Positions 19,601-28,665 of a DNA stretch of 64,000 nt are shown here, in pieces. The number at the start of each line of letters is the position of its first letter. Within the stretch, counting starts at the first letter, position 1. The DNA lies in the NCBI GenBank assembly GCA_003209655.1, contig QCPW01000004.1:104029-168028 (forward strand). Direction: 5' to 3'. The notes under the pieces are model-generated. The model made no database searches, was not told the origin of the DNA, and saw nothing but the letters and a program-made list of their open reading frames with translations. This stretch comes from Prochlorococcus sp. AG-442-M23 (GTDB lineage Bacteria > Cyanobacteriota > Cyanobacteriia > PCC-6307 > Cyanobiaceae). A program made the position numbers and the translations under genes.

Positions 19601-20236
19601 GTGGAAAATCGAGTTATAAATTGCATTTTGTTTGATTTTGATGGAGTCTTAATAGATTCACTGCCTGCTATGGAAATCGCATGGAAATCAGTCCAAAATA
19701 AATATGGAATTTTAAATACCTTTTTAGATTACAAAAAATATATTGGATTACCTTTTAAAGAAATTTTAAAGCAATTAAATATCGATAAAAAATATCACGA
19801 AGAAATTAATGATCATTACAGTAAAATAACTAGAATAAATAAAAAATTAATTAAACTAAATCCATATGTAAATTCCACTTTGGATTGGTTAAAAGGTAAC
19901 TTTATTAAAACTGGTATTGTTACATCAAAAGATAAAATAAGAACTTTGGAGTTAGTTCAATATTTTCAATTAAATTTCGAAATAATAGTAACCCCTGAGT
20001 TGACTAAATTTGGCAAACCATCATCTGAGCCAATTTTATTTGCCGCGAAAAATTTAAAATTAAAAACTAATGAAATTGTTTTTGTTGGAGATATGGAATC
20101 AGATATGTGTTGTGCTTTCAACTCTAATTGTCATTATTTACACTATAAAAATGGATATCAATATCTTTTTCATCAAATGTATGGGGGGGAAATTTATTCT
20201 TTAATTGAATTAATTGAATATATAAATAATATCTAA
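19601..20236 (+). CDS. HAD-superfamily hydrolase/phosphatase
   Basis: 'LFDFDGVLIDSLPAME', 'GIVTSKDK', 'KPSSEPILFAA', 'VGDMESDM'. Confidence 0.8.
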   Translation: MENRVINCILFDFDGVLIDSLPAMEIAWKSVQNKYGILNTFLDYKKYIGLPFKEILKQLNIDKKYHEEINDHYSKITRINKKLIKLNPYVNSTLDWLKGNFIKTGIVTSKDKIRTLELVQYFQLNFEIIVTPELTKFGKPSSEPILFAAKNLKLKTNEIVFVGDMESDMCCAFNSNCHYLHYKNGYQYLFHQMYGGEIYSLIELIEYINNI

Positions 20237-20538
20237 TTTAAATTTCAATTTTGAAACTGTTGATATTTTTCAGTTTTTATCTTAAAAGCGATATTGAATC
20301 TTTTTTAACTATTTAACCCATTTTGAATTAAATAGAATTTTTTATATACTCTTTATTTATGAAACTGAAGTAAGCTAAAACTTTTATCAATCTAATTTTT
20401 CAAATAATTTTTAAAAATCCAAATTACATTTAAAACTATATATATCTAAGGGAGACAAATCATTAAGATCCTCTTATGAATAGATAAAAAAGTAAATCAG
20501 CATATTTACCGATTTACTAAAAAACTAAATAGTAGTAA

Positions 20539-20846
20539 TTTAAAAATGTTGAGTTGGAGGCAATCTAAATGATTGATAGTCCGCCTGAAATTTAGCAAAT
20601 TTACAAATATAGGAAGCGTATTCCTGACAAAGGGATTATTCGAAAAGTAAAGTTCAATCAATAAGTCTGATAAGACTTCGCTCTATAATTACCAGCGACA
20701 AAAGGGACTAAACTTTGCGAAAACGATCCCCTTTCCTACATATATTAAGCTTATGAGTAAATAAACTTTATATATGTATTTTAAAAATGTTGAAAGTATA
20801 AATAAGAATCTTTAAAGAGGACTGTTATTGCAGACCTCTTTTTTTT
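20539..20846 (+). ncRNA. candidate structured non-coding RNA with 3' terminator
   Basis: No ORF; serial local hairpins: AGGCAATC/GATT..GCCT, AAATTTagcAAATTT, AGGAAgcgtaTTCCT, AAGTCTgataAGACTT, CGCT/AGCG, AAAGGGa../tcCCCTTT; terminator at 20814-20846. Confidence 0.45.
20814..20846 (+). terminator. Rho-independent terminator
   Basis: AAAGAGG-actgttattgcaga-CCTCTTT followed by a T tract. Confidence 0.75.
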
Positions 20847-20911
20847 ATATTTAATAATGTCTTTTGTTAGACAATTTTAATTTTCTAAGGGGAATAAATT
20901 ATATTTAAAAT

Positions 20912-21847
20912 ATGAAAGAAAAAAATTTATTTCCCTCAATAGAACCAAGAGAAAAAGGTTTTTTACAAGTAAGTAAAATCCATTCTATCTATTGGGAAAG
21001 ATCTGGTAATCCTAATGGTAAGAAGATATTAGTAATACATGGTGGTCCTGGAGGTGGGAGTCAACCACGATATAGAAGATATTTCAATCCAGAAAAATTT
21101 GATATTGTTCAATTTGATCAAAGAGGTTGTGGTAACTCAAGACCATTTTCAGAATTAAGAGAAAATACAACATTAGATTTAGTAAATGATATTGAGAAAT
21201 TAAGATTAAATTTGAATATAGATTCTTGGCACTTATTTGGGGGTTCATGGGGTTCTACTTTAGCTTTGATTTATGCAATAAAAAATCCATCAAAAGTTAA
21301 AAGTATGACCTTAAGAGGAATATTTTTATGCAGAAAATTCGAACTATTATGGTTTTATCAATATGGTGCAAGTGAGATATTCCCCGATGAATTTGAAAAA
21401 TATATCTCTGTAATACCTCTCAATGAAAGGCAGAATTTAATAGCTTCTTTTTATAAATATCTAACATCTTCAGATATTGAACTTAGATCAAGAGCTGCTG
21501 CTGCTTGGACAAATTGGGAACTCTCTACAAGTCATCTGGTTAAAAGAGATATCAATCTTGGTAAAAATAATTCTTTTTCTGATGCTTTTGCAAGAATAGA
21601 GTGTCATTATTTTATAAATAATATCTTCTTAGAAGATGATTTCATTTTGAAAAATATAAAGATTATAGAATCTATACCAACTAAGATAATCCAAGGAAGA
21701 TACGATATAGTTTGTCCTGTAAGAAGTGCTTGGGATCTTAATAGACATTTAATAAATTCAGAGTTAATAATTGTAAATGATGCTGGTCATTCTATGAGCG
21801 AAAAAGGGATAACTTTAAAATTATTAGAGTCCGTAAAAAAGCTTTAA
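20912..21847 (+). CDS. pip: proline iminopeptidase
   Basis: 'VIHGGPGGGSQPRYRRYFNPEKFDIVQFDQRGCGNSRP', 'FGGSWGSTLAL'. Confidence 0.9.
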   Translation: MKEKNLFPSIEPREKGFLQVSKIHSIYWERSGNPNGKKILVIHGGPGGGSQPRYRRYFNPEKFDIVQFDQRGCGNSRPFSELRENTTLDLVNDIEKLRLNLNIDSWHLFGGSWGSTLALIYAIKNPSKVKSMTLRGIFLCRKFELLWFYQYGASEIFPDEFEKYISVIPLNERQNLIASFYKYLTSSDIELRSRAAAAWTNWELSTSHLVKRDINLGKNNSFSDAFARIECHYFINNIFLEDDFILKNIKIIESIPTKIIQGRYDIVCPVRSAWDLNRHLINSELIIVNDAGHSMSEKGITLKLLESVKKL

Positions 21848-21886
21848 AAAATTAGTATAAAGATCAAAGGAAATATAATTTACAAA

Positions 21887-22060
21887 TCAGAGTCCATTAT
21901 CTTCAATATTTTTAGCAATACTTCTAAGTAATTCAACTATATCTGCGTCATCACATTTAGTATCTTTTTTAAGCAAAATACACTCATCTCTTATACTCAC
22001 ATTAGTACTCCACCAAATACCAGAACTATTGGTATCGTCCCATTCGAATCTATCAGACAT
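21887..22060 (-). CDS. 57-aa hypothetical protein
   Basis: Manual translation MSDRFEWDDTNSSGIWWSTNVSIRDECILLKKDTKCDDADIVELLRSIAKNIEDNGL*; not in ORF track. Confidence 0.55.
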   Translation of the reverse strand: MSDRFEWDDTNSSGIWWSTNVSIRDECILLKKDTKCDDADIVELLRSIAKNIEDNGL

Positions 22061-22079
22061 GATCTAAATCAATAAAATA

Positions 22080-23582
22080 CTATAAATCTAATGTTAATTC
22101 ATATTGGAGTTCTTTCTCTTTCAAATTTATTTTTTTTTGATTATGTGGTCTATTTTTGGGCGATTTTTTTCTAGAGCCATGTCTTAAATAAACTTCTTTT
22201 GAAATATCCCAATAACCCTCTTTTTGAGTTATTTCTTGTATCTTTTTTCTAGCAATTTTAGTAGTTTGTATGATGTCAATTATTGGTTTTGTATATTTAG
22301 AATTTGAATACTTGCTTAAATTAAATCTTTCCATCAACCAAGGTTCATGTATGAAATTTTCAGGATAATCTTTGATTTCTGGAACCCATTTTCTAATAAA
22401 AGTTCCTTTAGGATCATGATCCTTCCCTTGCTTAATAGGATTATAAATTCTATTTATATTGATAGATGTTGTACCAGATTGCATTTGGCATTGGTTCCAG
22501 TGAATTCCAGGCTCATAGTCAATAAATTTGCTTGCTAATTCTTTACCTGATTCTTGCCATGGTATCCATAAATTATAGCTTGCAAAAGACATCAACATTG
22601 CACGCATTCTAAAATTAAGCCATCCATTAAAATTTAAAGATCTCATACAAGCATCTAAGAAGGGAAAACCAGTTTTACCCTCACTCCATAATTGAAGTAA
22701 ATTGTTATCTTTTTTTCTAATTTTGTGGAAATAGGGATGAAATTCTTTAAATTCTAATTCAGGTTCACTTTCAAGTTTTTGGATAAAATGACAATGCCAA
22801 GTTAATCTACTTTTTAACATTTTAGAATTATTATTCTGATATAAATTTGCTTTATAAAAAATCTCTTTTAAGGAAATACATCCCCAACTTATAAAGGGCG
22901 ATAGTCTTGAACAGCTATCGAATGATTTCTCTGGGCTTGAAATATCTTTCGAGTAAGAATTTAATTTGCTACTAAAAAAATATTCCATTCTTTTGAGACC
23001 ATTTTCTCTACCACCCTTTAATCGGCCATTACATAAGTCTTTTTTAAAAAAAAAGTAATCATCTGGAGGTATTTCACCTTTTTCTATCTCTACAGGATTA
23101 ATTTTTGTTGGTTTTATAAATAATTTTTTCTCCATATTTTTCTGCCACTTTTTTGACCAATAATTTCTATCTAAATTTCCTCTGAATACAGAAAATTGCA
23201 AATATTCTTTCCAAATTATTTCTTTACTTGAAGCCCATTTCCTAACTTCTTGATCTCTTTTGTAAGAAAAATAGTCTCCAGTTTCTTGATGACTGTAAAT
23301 AGCTTTTATATAAAATTTTTTAGAAATTTCTTCAAAAATTTCAATGACTTCTCCTGTTCTTATTATTAAAGGCTGACCAATATTTTTTAGTGAATTTCGT
23401 AAATCTAATAAGCTTTCCTTACAAAATTGCCATTGCCTATCTGAATGGGTTTTTTGCATCCAAAGTTCTTTCTCAATAATATAAATAGGAATTATATCTC
23501 TATCTTTTAAAGATTCCAAAAGAGCTTCATTATCGTCTATTCTTAAATCTTTTTTAAACCATAAAATATTTATTTCTTGCAT
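22080..23582 (-). CDS. deoxyribodipyrimidine photolyase/cryptochrome family
   Basis: 'NILWFKKDLRIDDNEAL', 'PFLDACMRSLNFNGWLNFRMRAML', 'FIDYEPGIHWNQCQMQSGT'. Confidence 0.9.
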   Translation of the reverse strand: MQEINILWFKKDLRIDDNEALLESLKDRDIIPIYIIEKELWMQKTHSDRQWQFCKESLLDLRNSLKNIGQPLIIRTGEVIEIFEEISKKFYIKAIYSHQETGDYFSYKRDQEVRKWASSKEIIWKEYLQFSVFRGNLDRNYWSKKWQKNMEKKLFIKPTKINPVEIEKGEIPPDDYFFFKKDLCNGRLKGGRENGLKRMEYFFSSKLNSYSKDISSPEKSFDSCSRLSPFISWGCISLKEIFYKANLYQNNNSKMLKSRLTWHCHFIQKLESEPELEFKEFHPYFHKIRKKDNNLLQLWSEGKTGFPFLDACMRSLNFNGWLNFRMRAMLMSFASYNLWIPWQESGKELASKFIDYEPGIHWNQCQMQSGTTSININRIYNPIKQGKDHDPKGTFIRKWVPEIKDYPENFIHEPWLMERFNLSKYSNSKYTKPIIDIIQTTKIARKKIQEITQKEGYWDISKEVYLRHGSRKKSPKNRPHNQKKINLKEKELQYELTLDL

Positions 23583-23676
23583 CTAATTGAATTTTCTTTA
23601 ATTATAAAAAAACTTTTTATTACCTATGACTTTTGATTTAATCTTTTCCTAATTAATATAATAATCAAACAAATTA

Positions 23677-24324
23677 TTGATATATTTAATTATAAAACTA
23701 ATGCCTATATCTAATACTTTATGGGAAAGTCATTTTGATCTTGCGTTATTAAGCCTTGAAACAAATTTTGTTCAAGGTATAAAAACTGGAAGCTTGCCAA
23801 AAAATATATTTCAAGAATATGTAGCCCAAGATTATTTCTTCTTAGAAAGTTTTGCTCGAGCATATGGCTTAGCAGTTTCTAAATCTAAAAATAAAAATTC
23901 AATAAAGGTTTTAAGTCAACTTTTAGTTGGGGTATCAGAGGAGTTAATACTTCATGAGACATATGCAAAAGAATGGGATATTGATCTAACAAATAATCAT
24001 ATAAAACCAGCGACTGAAAATTATACTAAATTCTTAGATGAAGTTTCTAAAAAACAAACTGCCGTTGAGATAATGTTTGCAATGACGCCCTGTATGCGTT
24101 TATATTCTTGGTTAGGTAAGTCATTATCAAACAATGTTTTAAATAATCCATATAAAGAATGGATTATTACATATTCAGATGAAACCTTTAATAATCTAGC
24201 AAAATCACTTGAAAACCTTATTAATTCCTCTAAAGAGCCATATGATATCAATTTAGCAAATTATCTATATAAGAGGGCTATGGAATTGGAATTAGAGTTT
24301 TTTAATGCTTACTCTAATTACTAA
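23677..24324 (+). CDS. TenA-family protein
   Basis: 'FQEYVAQDYFFLESFARAYGLA', 'AMTPCMRLYSWLGKSL'. Confidence 0.85.
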   Translation: MIYLIIKLMPISNTLWESHFDLALLSLETNFVQGIKTGSLPKNIFQEYVAQDYFFLESFARAYGLAVSKSKNKNSIKVLSQLLVGVSEELILHETYAKEWDIDLTNNHIKPATENYTKFLDEVSKKQTAVEIMFAMTPCMRLYSWLGKSLSNNVLNNPYKEWIITYSDETFNNLAKSLENLINSSKEPYDINLANYLYKRAMELELEFFNAYSNY

Positions 24325-24357
24325 AAAAAAAGTAAATTCAAAACTTTAAAAATAATT

Positions 24358-25158
24358 ATGTACTCAAAAATCGCCCTTTCTATTGGTGGGAGTGACTCTG
24401 GCGGAGGTGCAGGTATTCAAGCAGATTTAAGAACTTTTATGGCACTAAATGTTCATGGATGCATTGCAATTACATGTATAACAGCTCAAAATAGTTTTGA
24501 GGTAAAAAGGGTTGAAGCGGTAGAAAGTGATACTTTAATAAGTCAGATTGATACTTTATTTGCAGATTTCGAAATTAATGCTTTAAAAACTGGAATGCTG
24601 CTAAACGAGCGTATTATTATTGATACGGCTTCAAAATTAAAATCATATTCTATACCTAAGGTTATTGATCCAGTAATGGTAACTAGAACAGGTTCAAAAT
24701 TACTTGAGGATTCTGCAATTTCTGCTTATAAAAAATTACTTTTACCAATTGCTGATATAGTAACTCCTAATATTTTTGAAGCAAATCTTTTATCAAGCTT
24801 GGAGATCAAAAATAAGGAAGATATAGAGCTCTCTGCAAAACATATTATTGAACTTGGAGCTAAAGCAGTTTTAATAAAAGGAGGTGGACTTAAAGAAATG
24901 CGAGGTAAAGATTTTTATTTAGATAGGACTGGAAAAAGAAAATGGTTTGCTAATAAATTTGTGAATACTCACAATACGCATGGAAGTGGCTGTACCTTTA
25001 GTGCTGGAATTTGTGGTTATCAAGCCCTAGGATTTGATTTGATAGAGTCAATTAAAAGGTCAAAAGTATTTATTGAAAGATCTTTAGAGAAATCATATAA
25101 AATTGGATCTGGTCCTGGACCTCTTGGGCATTACCAAAAACCTGAAAAGATTATTTAA
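24358..25158 (+). CDS. thiD: hydroxymethylpyrimidine/phosphomethylpyrimidine kinase
   Basis: 'ALSIGGSDSGGGAGIQADLRTFMALNVHGCIAITCITAQN', 'THGSGCTFSAGICGYQA'. Confidence 0.95.
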   Translation: MYSKIALSIGGSDSGGGAGIQADLRTFMALNVHGCIAITCITAQNSFEVKRVEAVESDTLISQIDTLFADFEINALKTGMLLNERIIIDTASKLKSYSIPKVIDPVMVTRTGSKLLEDSAISAYKKLLLPIADIVTPNIFEANLLSSLEIKNKEDIELSAKHIIELGAKAVLIKGGGLKEMRGKDFYLDRTGKRKWFANKFVNTHNTHGSGCTFSAGICGYQALGFDLIESIKRSKVFIERSLEKSYKIGSGPGPLGHYQKPEKII

Positions 25159-25170
25159 GATAAAATATTT

Positions 25171-25356
25171 TTAAAACCACCATTTTCTAGTTGGTTTTTT
25201 TAAAAATAAAATTTCTTCTGTTTCCCATCCACCCTCTAGCCACTCAAGATGTTCTAATAATAAAGACTCACTTTCTCTTTTTGTTAAATGACCTAATCTG
25301 TTTGCAATCCCATCAAATCTTACTTTCATTAATTCTTCAATTTTGATGTTATTCAT
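25171..25356 (-). CDS. small hypothetical protein
   Basis: ORF track. Confidence 0.5.
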   Translation of the reverse strand: MNNIKIEELMKVRFDGIANRLGHLTKRESESLLLEHLEWLEGGWETEEILFLKKPTRKWWF

Positions 25357-25544
25357 AATTTAAGTAAATAATTTTTATCTAGAAAAACTTGAAAGTTTTT
25401 TAATGTCAATGAAATTATTTAGTTTTAATAATTAAGAAACTTAAATCAGTATTAAATGCGACTATTTAGAGTTGATAGTAATTAAGACTTATTCCCATAA
25501 AATATATTTCGAGTTAATTTAAAAAATAATGTACCTAAATTTCT

Positions 25545-25688
25545 ATGAGAAATGAAAACAAAACTACAACTAAAACTGTTGTTAATGTAGGTTATTGCGA
25601 AAGTACTTCTGAATGGCTTAATAGAATAATGAAGGAATTGGCGGACGAAAGTAAGAATTTTGTTGATTTATCTGTTTTGTGTGCTTAA
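25545..25688 (+). CDS. 47-aa hypothetical protein
   Basis: Manual translation MRNENKTTTKTVVNVGYCESTSEWLNRIMKELADESKNFVDLSVLCA*. Confidence 0.45.
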   Translation: MRNENKTTTKTVVNVGYCESTSEWLNRIMKELADESKNFVDLSVLCA

Positions 25689-26028
25689 TTTAATTTTAAA
25701 TATTTCAATTTTTGGTTTTTTTTTAGTTTTTCCTTTTTTATTAGAAAAACTTATGAAAGTCATTTGAATTTACTATTTTTTAAGTATTTATTCGTATAGT
25801 TCATAACAAAAAATATGGATAAAAATAACTAACTTGATAAAAATTCTTTAATTATGAAACCAATTTCAGAAGAACTTTACAAGAAATTAGTTAAAGCTTC
25901 TAAAAAATGAAAAATATTTTCTTTAATTTTTTGGCTCTTGATATCGGGTTGATAATCGGAAAATTTAATTCTATTGACAGCTTTAAATATCATTTAGAAC
26001 TATTTAAAAATTTTTAAAAAAATTAAAT

Positions 26029-26490
26029 TTGGATAAGAAAAGTTTTGAAGTTATTAAGAAATTCAAATTAATACCTCATCCTGAAGGAGGATGGTTTAGA
26101 GAAATATTGAGAAGTGAAAGTTATATTACAAGGAAAGATGGTAAAAAAAGAAATAATATAACAGGTATATACTATATGCTCCGAAAGAATGAAATAAGTA
26201 CTTGGCACAGAGTTAATTTTGCTGATGAAATATGGATTTATCTTAAAGGCGCACCTCTTAATTTATGGTGTCTTGATGATGGTAATAAAGAGTTAAGAAA
26301 AATAAGGATAGATTCCAATAATCCTATTCAATTAATTCCATCTGGATATTGGCAGGCCGCTAAGAGTTGTGGAGCATTTACTCTGGCTAGTTGTTGCGTA
26401 GGCCCTGGATTTGATTTCTCGGATTTCGAAATGCTAAGAAATTTAAATCCTTCTTTAAGACCAAATAAAGCTTTGGAGGAACTTATTTAA
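26029..26490 (+). CDS. DUF985/cupin-5 family protein
   Basis: 'LIPHPEGGWFREILRSE', 'STWHRVNFADEIWIYLKGAPL'. Confidence 0.85.
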   Translation: MDKKSFEVIKKFKLIPHPEGGWFREILRSESYITRKDGKKRNNITGIYYMLRKNEISTWHRVNFADEIWIYLKGAPLNLWCLDDGNKELRKIRIDSNNPIQLIPSGYWQAAKSCGAFTLASCCVGPGFDFSDFEMLRNLNPSLRPNKALEELI

Positions 26491-26867
26491 TGAATAAGAT
26501 TGATATTAAGGCCATCGGTAAAAAGCAGACTTCAAGAGAAGGTGCTCTTTTATTTGTAGTAAATGAAGTTGAAGGATTAATTGAAACTCTTGATAAGGAT
26601 TTTTCAGAATGGTCTGATTTTGATTGCTGGGAGAATATAACAGCCCAACAGTGGATTTTTTCAAGAGCTATGGATGTTTATCGTGGGACGAAAATAGATA
26701 TTAAATGTGAATGTTGTGAAGCTATTGATTTTAATCAAATTGAAAGAAAAGATATCTCTAATCAACAATGCTATGGGGTAAAAAGTACATATATGATAGA
26801 AAATGTTTTAGATGAAATTATTTCAGCTAAAAAAAGAAGAGAAAGTGATGGCACATATTCAGCATGA
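26490..26867 (+). CDS. hypothetical protein
   Basis: ORF track; overlaps upstream cupin ORF by 1 nt. Confidence 0.5.
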   Translation: MNKIDIKAIGKKQTSREGALLFVVNEVEGLIETLDKDFSEWSDFDCWENITAQQWIFSRAMDVYRGTKIDIKCECCEAIDFNQIERKDISNQQCYGVKSTYMIENVLDEIISAKKRRESDGTYSA

Positions 26868-26973
26868 ATGAGATCTTCAAGATAAAATTTCGATTTTTTT
26901 GTATTTGGATGTATATTTTTTGCTAATTAATAAATATTCGTTGATAAAAAGATAGGAGCAATTAGCTATTTTT

Positions 26974-27351
26974 TTAATAGCAAAGTACGCTATCTGCTTT
27001 AATTGATTCTTCAACTAGAACATCTGGCATCACAAACTCTGCTTTATATCCATCTAAAAGCTTCTCATCGTATCCCCTAGATTTAGCAGACTTTCCCGAG
27101 ACATATATGGTGACTTTTGAATGTTTTAAATTTTGAAGATGTTCGTATAAATCTCCAGTCCCTTGACCAACTATTTCACCAGGTTTTTTGCAGTTTAATA
27201 TGTGTACTCCGTCTCCTGCGAGAAAAAGAGTCACTTTATGATCGTTTTTTTCTGCAGTGAGGGCAACTAATAAACCTAAAGTTACTTTATTTTGGGATTC
27301 TAAACCGCTATAAATGTGAACGAGTACTGTGTTATCGGTAATGATAGACAT
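26974..27351 (-). CDS. DsrE-family protein
   Basis: DsrE-like fold pattern 'TVLVHIYSG...HKVTLFLAGDGVHIL...VTIYVSGKSAKSRG'. Confidence 0.65.
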   Translation of the reverse strand: MSIITDNTVLVHIYSGLESQNKVTLGLLVALTAEKNDHKVTLFLAGDGVHILNCKKPGEIVGQGTGDLYEHLQNLKHSKVTIYVSGKSAKSRGYDEKLLDGYKAEFVMPDVLVEESIKADSVLCY

Positions 27352-27480
27352 TTAATTCTCCCTAAAATTTTATTATAATTTTAAAAAAAATTATTTTGTT
27401 TTCTGTATTTTTTTTAAACGCCTGCTTTTTGTCATAGTATTATTTTTTTTTCTATTCCAGCAAATGCCGTTTCCCAATAA

Positions 27481-27732
27481 GGTGAGGATGGTTATGATCT
27501 CAAAAAAATTGAAGAGTCTTTTAAATTACCCTGTTATGAAATTGGAAATGATGATTGTATTACAAGAGCACTAGAAGTAGGTGCTTGTACTTGTATATTT
27601 GGAATAAATAAAGATAAAGAACCTGGCGAAGCTTTAAAAATTGCAGATGTTGTTTTAATTGCGCTTCTGAAAGGAAATAATCTTGATTTAAAATCAATGC
27701 TTGAAAAAGATGAATTAATTAAAAAAATATAA
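27481..27732 (+). pseudogene. degraded ORF lacking a start; in-frame TAA at 27478-27480, T9 homopolymer just upstream
   Basis: 83 open codons 'GEDGYDLKKIEESFKLPCYEIGNDDCITRALEVGACTCIFGINKDKEPGEALKIADVVLIALLKGNN...' without ATG/GTG near the start. Confidence 0.55.
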
Positions 27733-27907
27733 AAAAAGAAGCCGCTTTTAGAATTAACTTCTGCAGAGAAGAAAAAAAAGCTATTCCAAAGTTATTAAAG
27801 AAACTACCAGAGGATGTTGTATTGGATGTAGAGAGAATATAAAATTTAACATGCGTTTTTCCTCTGCAATATTTAAGTATGTTTGAGCAATTAAGCAAGT
27901 CTAAAAA

Positions 27908-28057
27908 GTGAAACTTTTACTACTGACGCCTATATTCAAACGTTTTAAAAAGAGTACTTTTTTCTCATCGCTTAATCATAATACTTGTCCTGTTTATGAT
28001 ACTGAAGAAATAAAAAAACAAGAACAACAAGAAGCTATTAAAAAGTTATATCCATAA
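27908..28057 (+). CDS. 49-aa hypothetical protein (GTG start, candidate)
   Basis: Manual translation MKLLLLTPIFKRFKKSTFFSSLNHNTCPVYDTEEIKKQEQQEAIKKLYP*. Confidence 0.35.
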   Translation: MKLLLLTPIFKRFKKSTFFSSLNHNTCPVYDTEEIKKQEQQEAIKKLYP

Positions 28058-28080
28058 AAAAAGGGCGTTAGCTTCGCCCC
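28056..28080 (-). terminator. Rho-independent terminator, minus strand
   Basis: minus strand GGGGCGaagctaaCGCCCTTTTTTT. Confidence 0.7.
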
Positions 28081-28221
28081 AGTCAAAAAGCGGGATAATC
28101 CCCATCACCCAGCCTTTTATAAAATACTAGCACTACATATGGTGTTTGTAAGCTACAAAAATTAACTATTGATGGAGTTGTTCGTTTCTAATTAATTTGT
28201 CATGATGGAAATCCCCATCAC

Positions 28222-28245
28222 CTAGGCTCGTAAGAGTCTTTTTTT
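28222..28245 (+). terminator. Rho-independent terminator abutting the ATG at 28246
   Basis: AGGCTC-GTAA-GAGTCT followed by T7. Confidence 0.7.
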
Positions 28246-28635
28246 ATGTTTAGTTTTGGATCAGATACTCCATTTATGCTTCTTGCAAAACTTAAAGTTA
28301 AGAAAGATAAGGTTCCAGAATACTTAGAAATTGCAGATAAGAAATATAAAGCTGTTGAAGCTGACGAACCAGGAATGCTCCATCATACTTTTGATCAAGA
28401 TCCTGATGAAGCTCTTCGTTTTGTATGTTCAGAAGTTTATAAAAATGATGATGCTTTACTAGCTCCTTTAGCTAATCCAGCATTAGGCGTTTATCTTTAG
28501 GTTCATCCTGAACTGGGGACTGATTTTTCTGTTGAATTTTACAGAACCGTGTGAGATAAAGTTTCTGAAGCCATGAACGGAAGAGGAGTTCCATATAAGA
28601 TCTTTAAAACAAAATTAGGATATAGCAGAGTTTAA
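28246..28635 (+). pseudogene. antibiotic-biosynthesis monooxygenase (ABM)-like protein interrupted by two in-frame stops
   Basis: 'MLLAKLKVKKDKVPEYLEIADKKYKAVEADEPGMLHHTFDQDPD...LGVYL*VHPELGTDFSVEFYRTV*DKVSEAMNGRGVPYKIFKTKLGYSRV*'; stops at 28498-28500 and 28552-28554. Confidence 0.7.
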
Positions 28636-28665
28636 GGATAAGAGTTATTAACTAAATTAGTTCGA

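Noticed and set aside
20539-20760. tmRNA, RNase P RNA, 6S or SRP RNA
   Set aside because: No peptide-tag ORF, no GAGGAAAGUCC-type RNase P core, no SRP GGAA/GCAG loop, and no purK neighbour; left as an unassigned candidate RNA.
25907-26017. 36-aa ORF MKNIFFNFLALDIGLIIGKFNSIDSFKYHLELFKNF
   Set aside because: Low-complexity AT-driven ORF with no supporting feature beyond an ATGA overlap with an 18-codon ORF.
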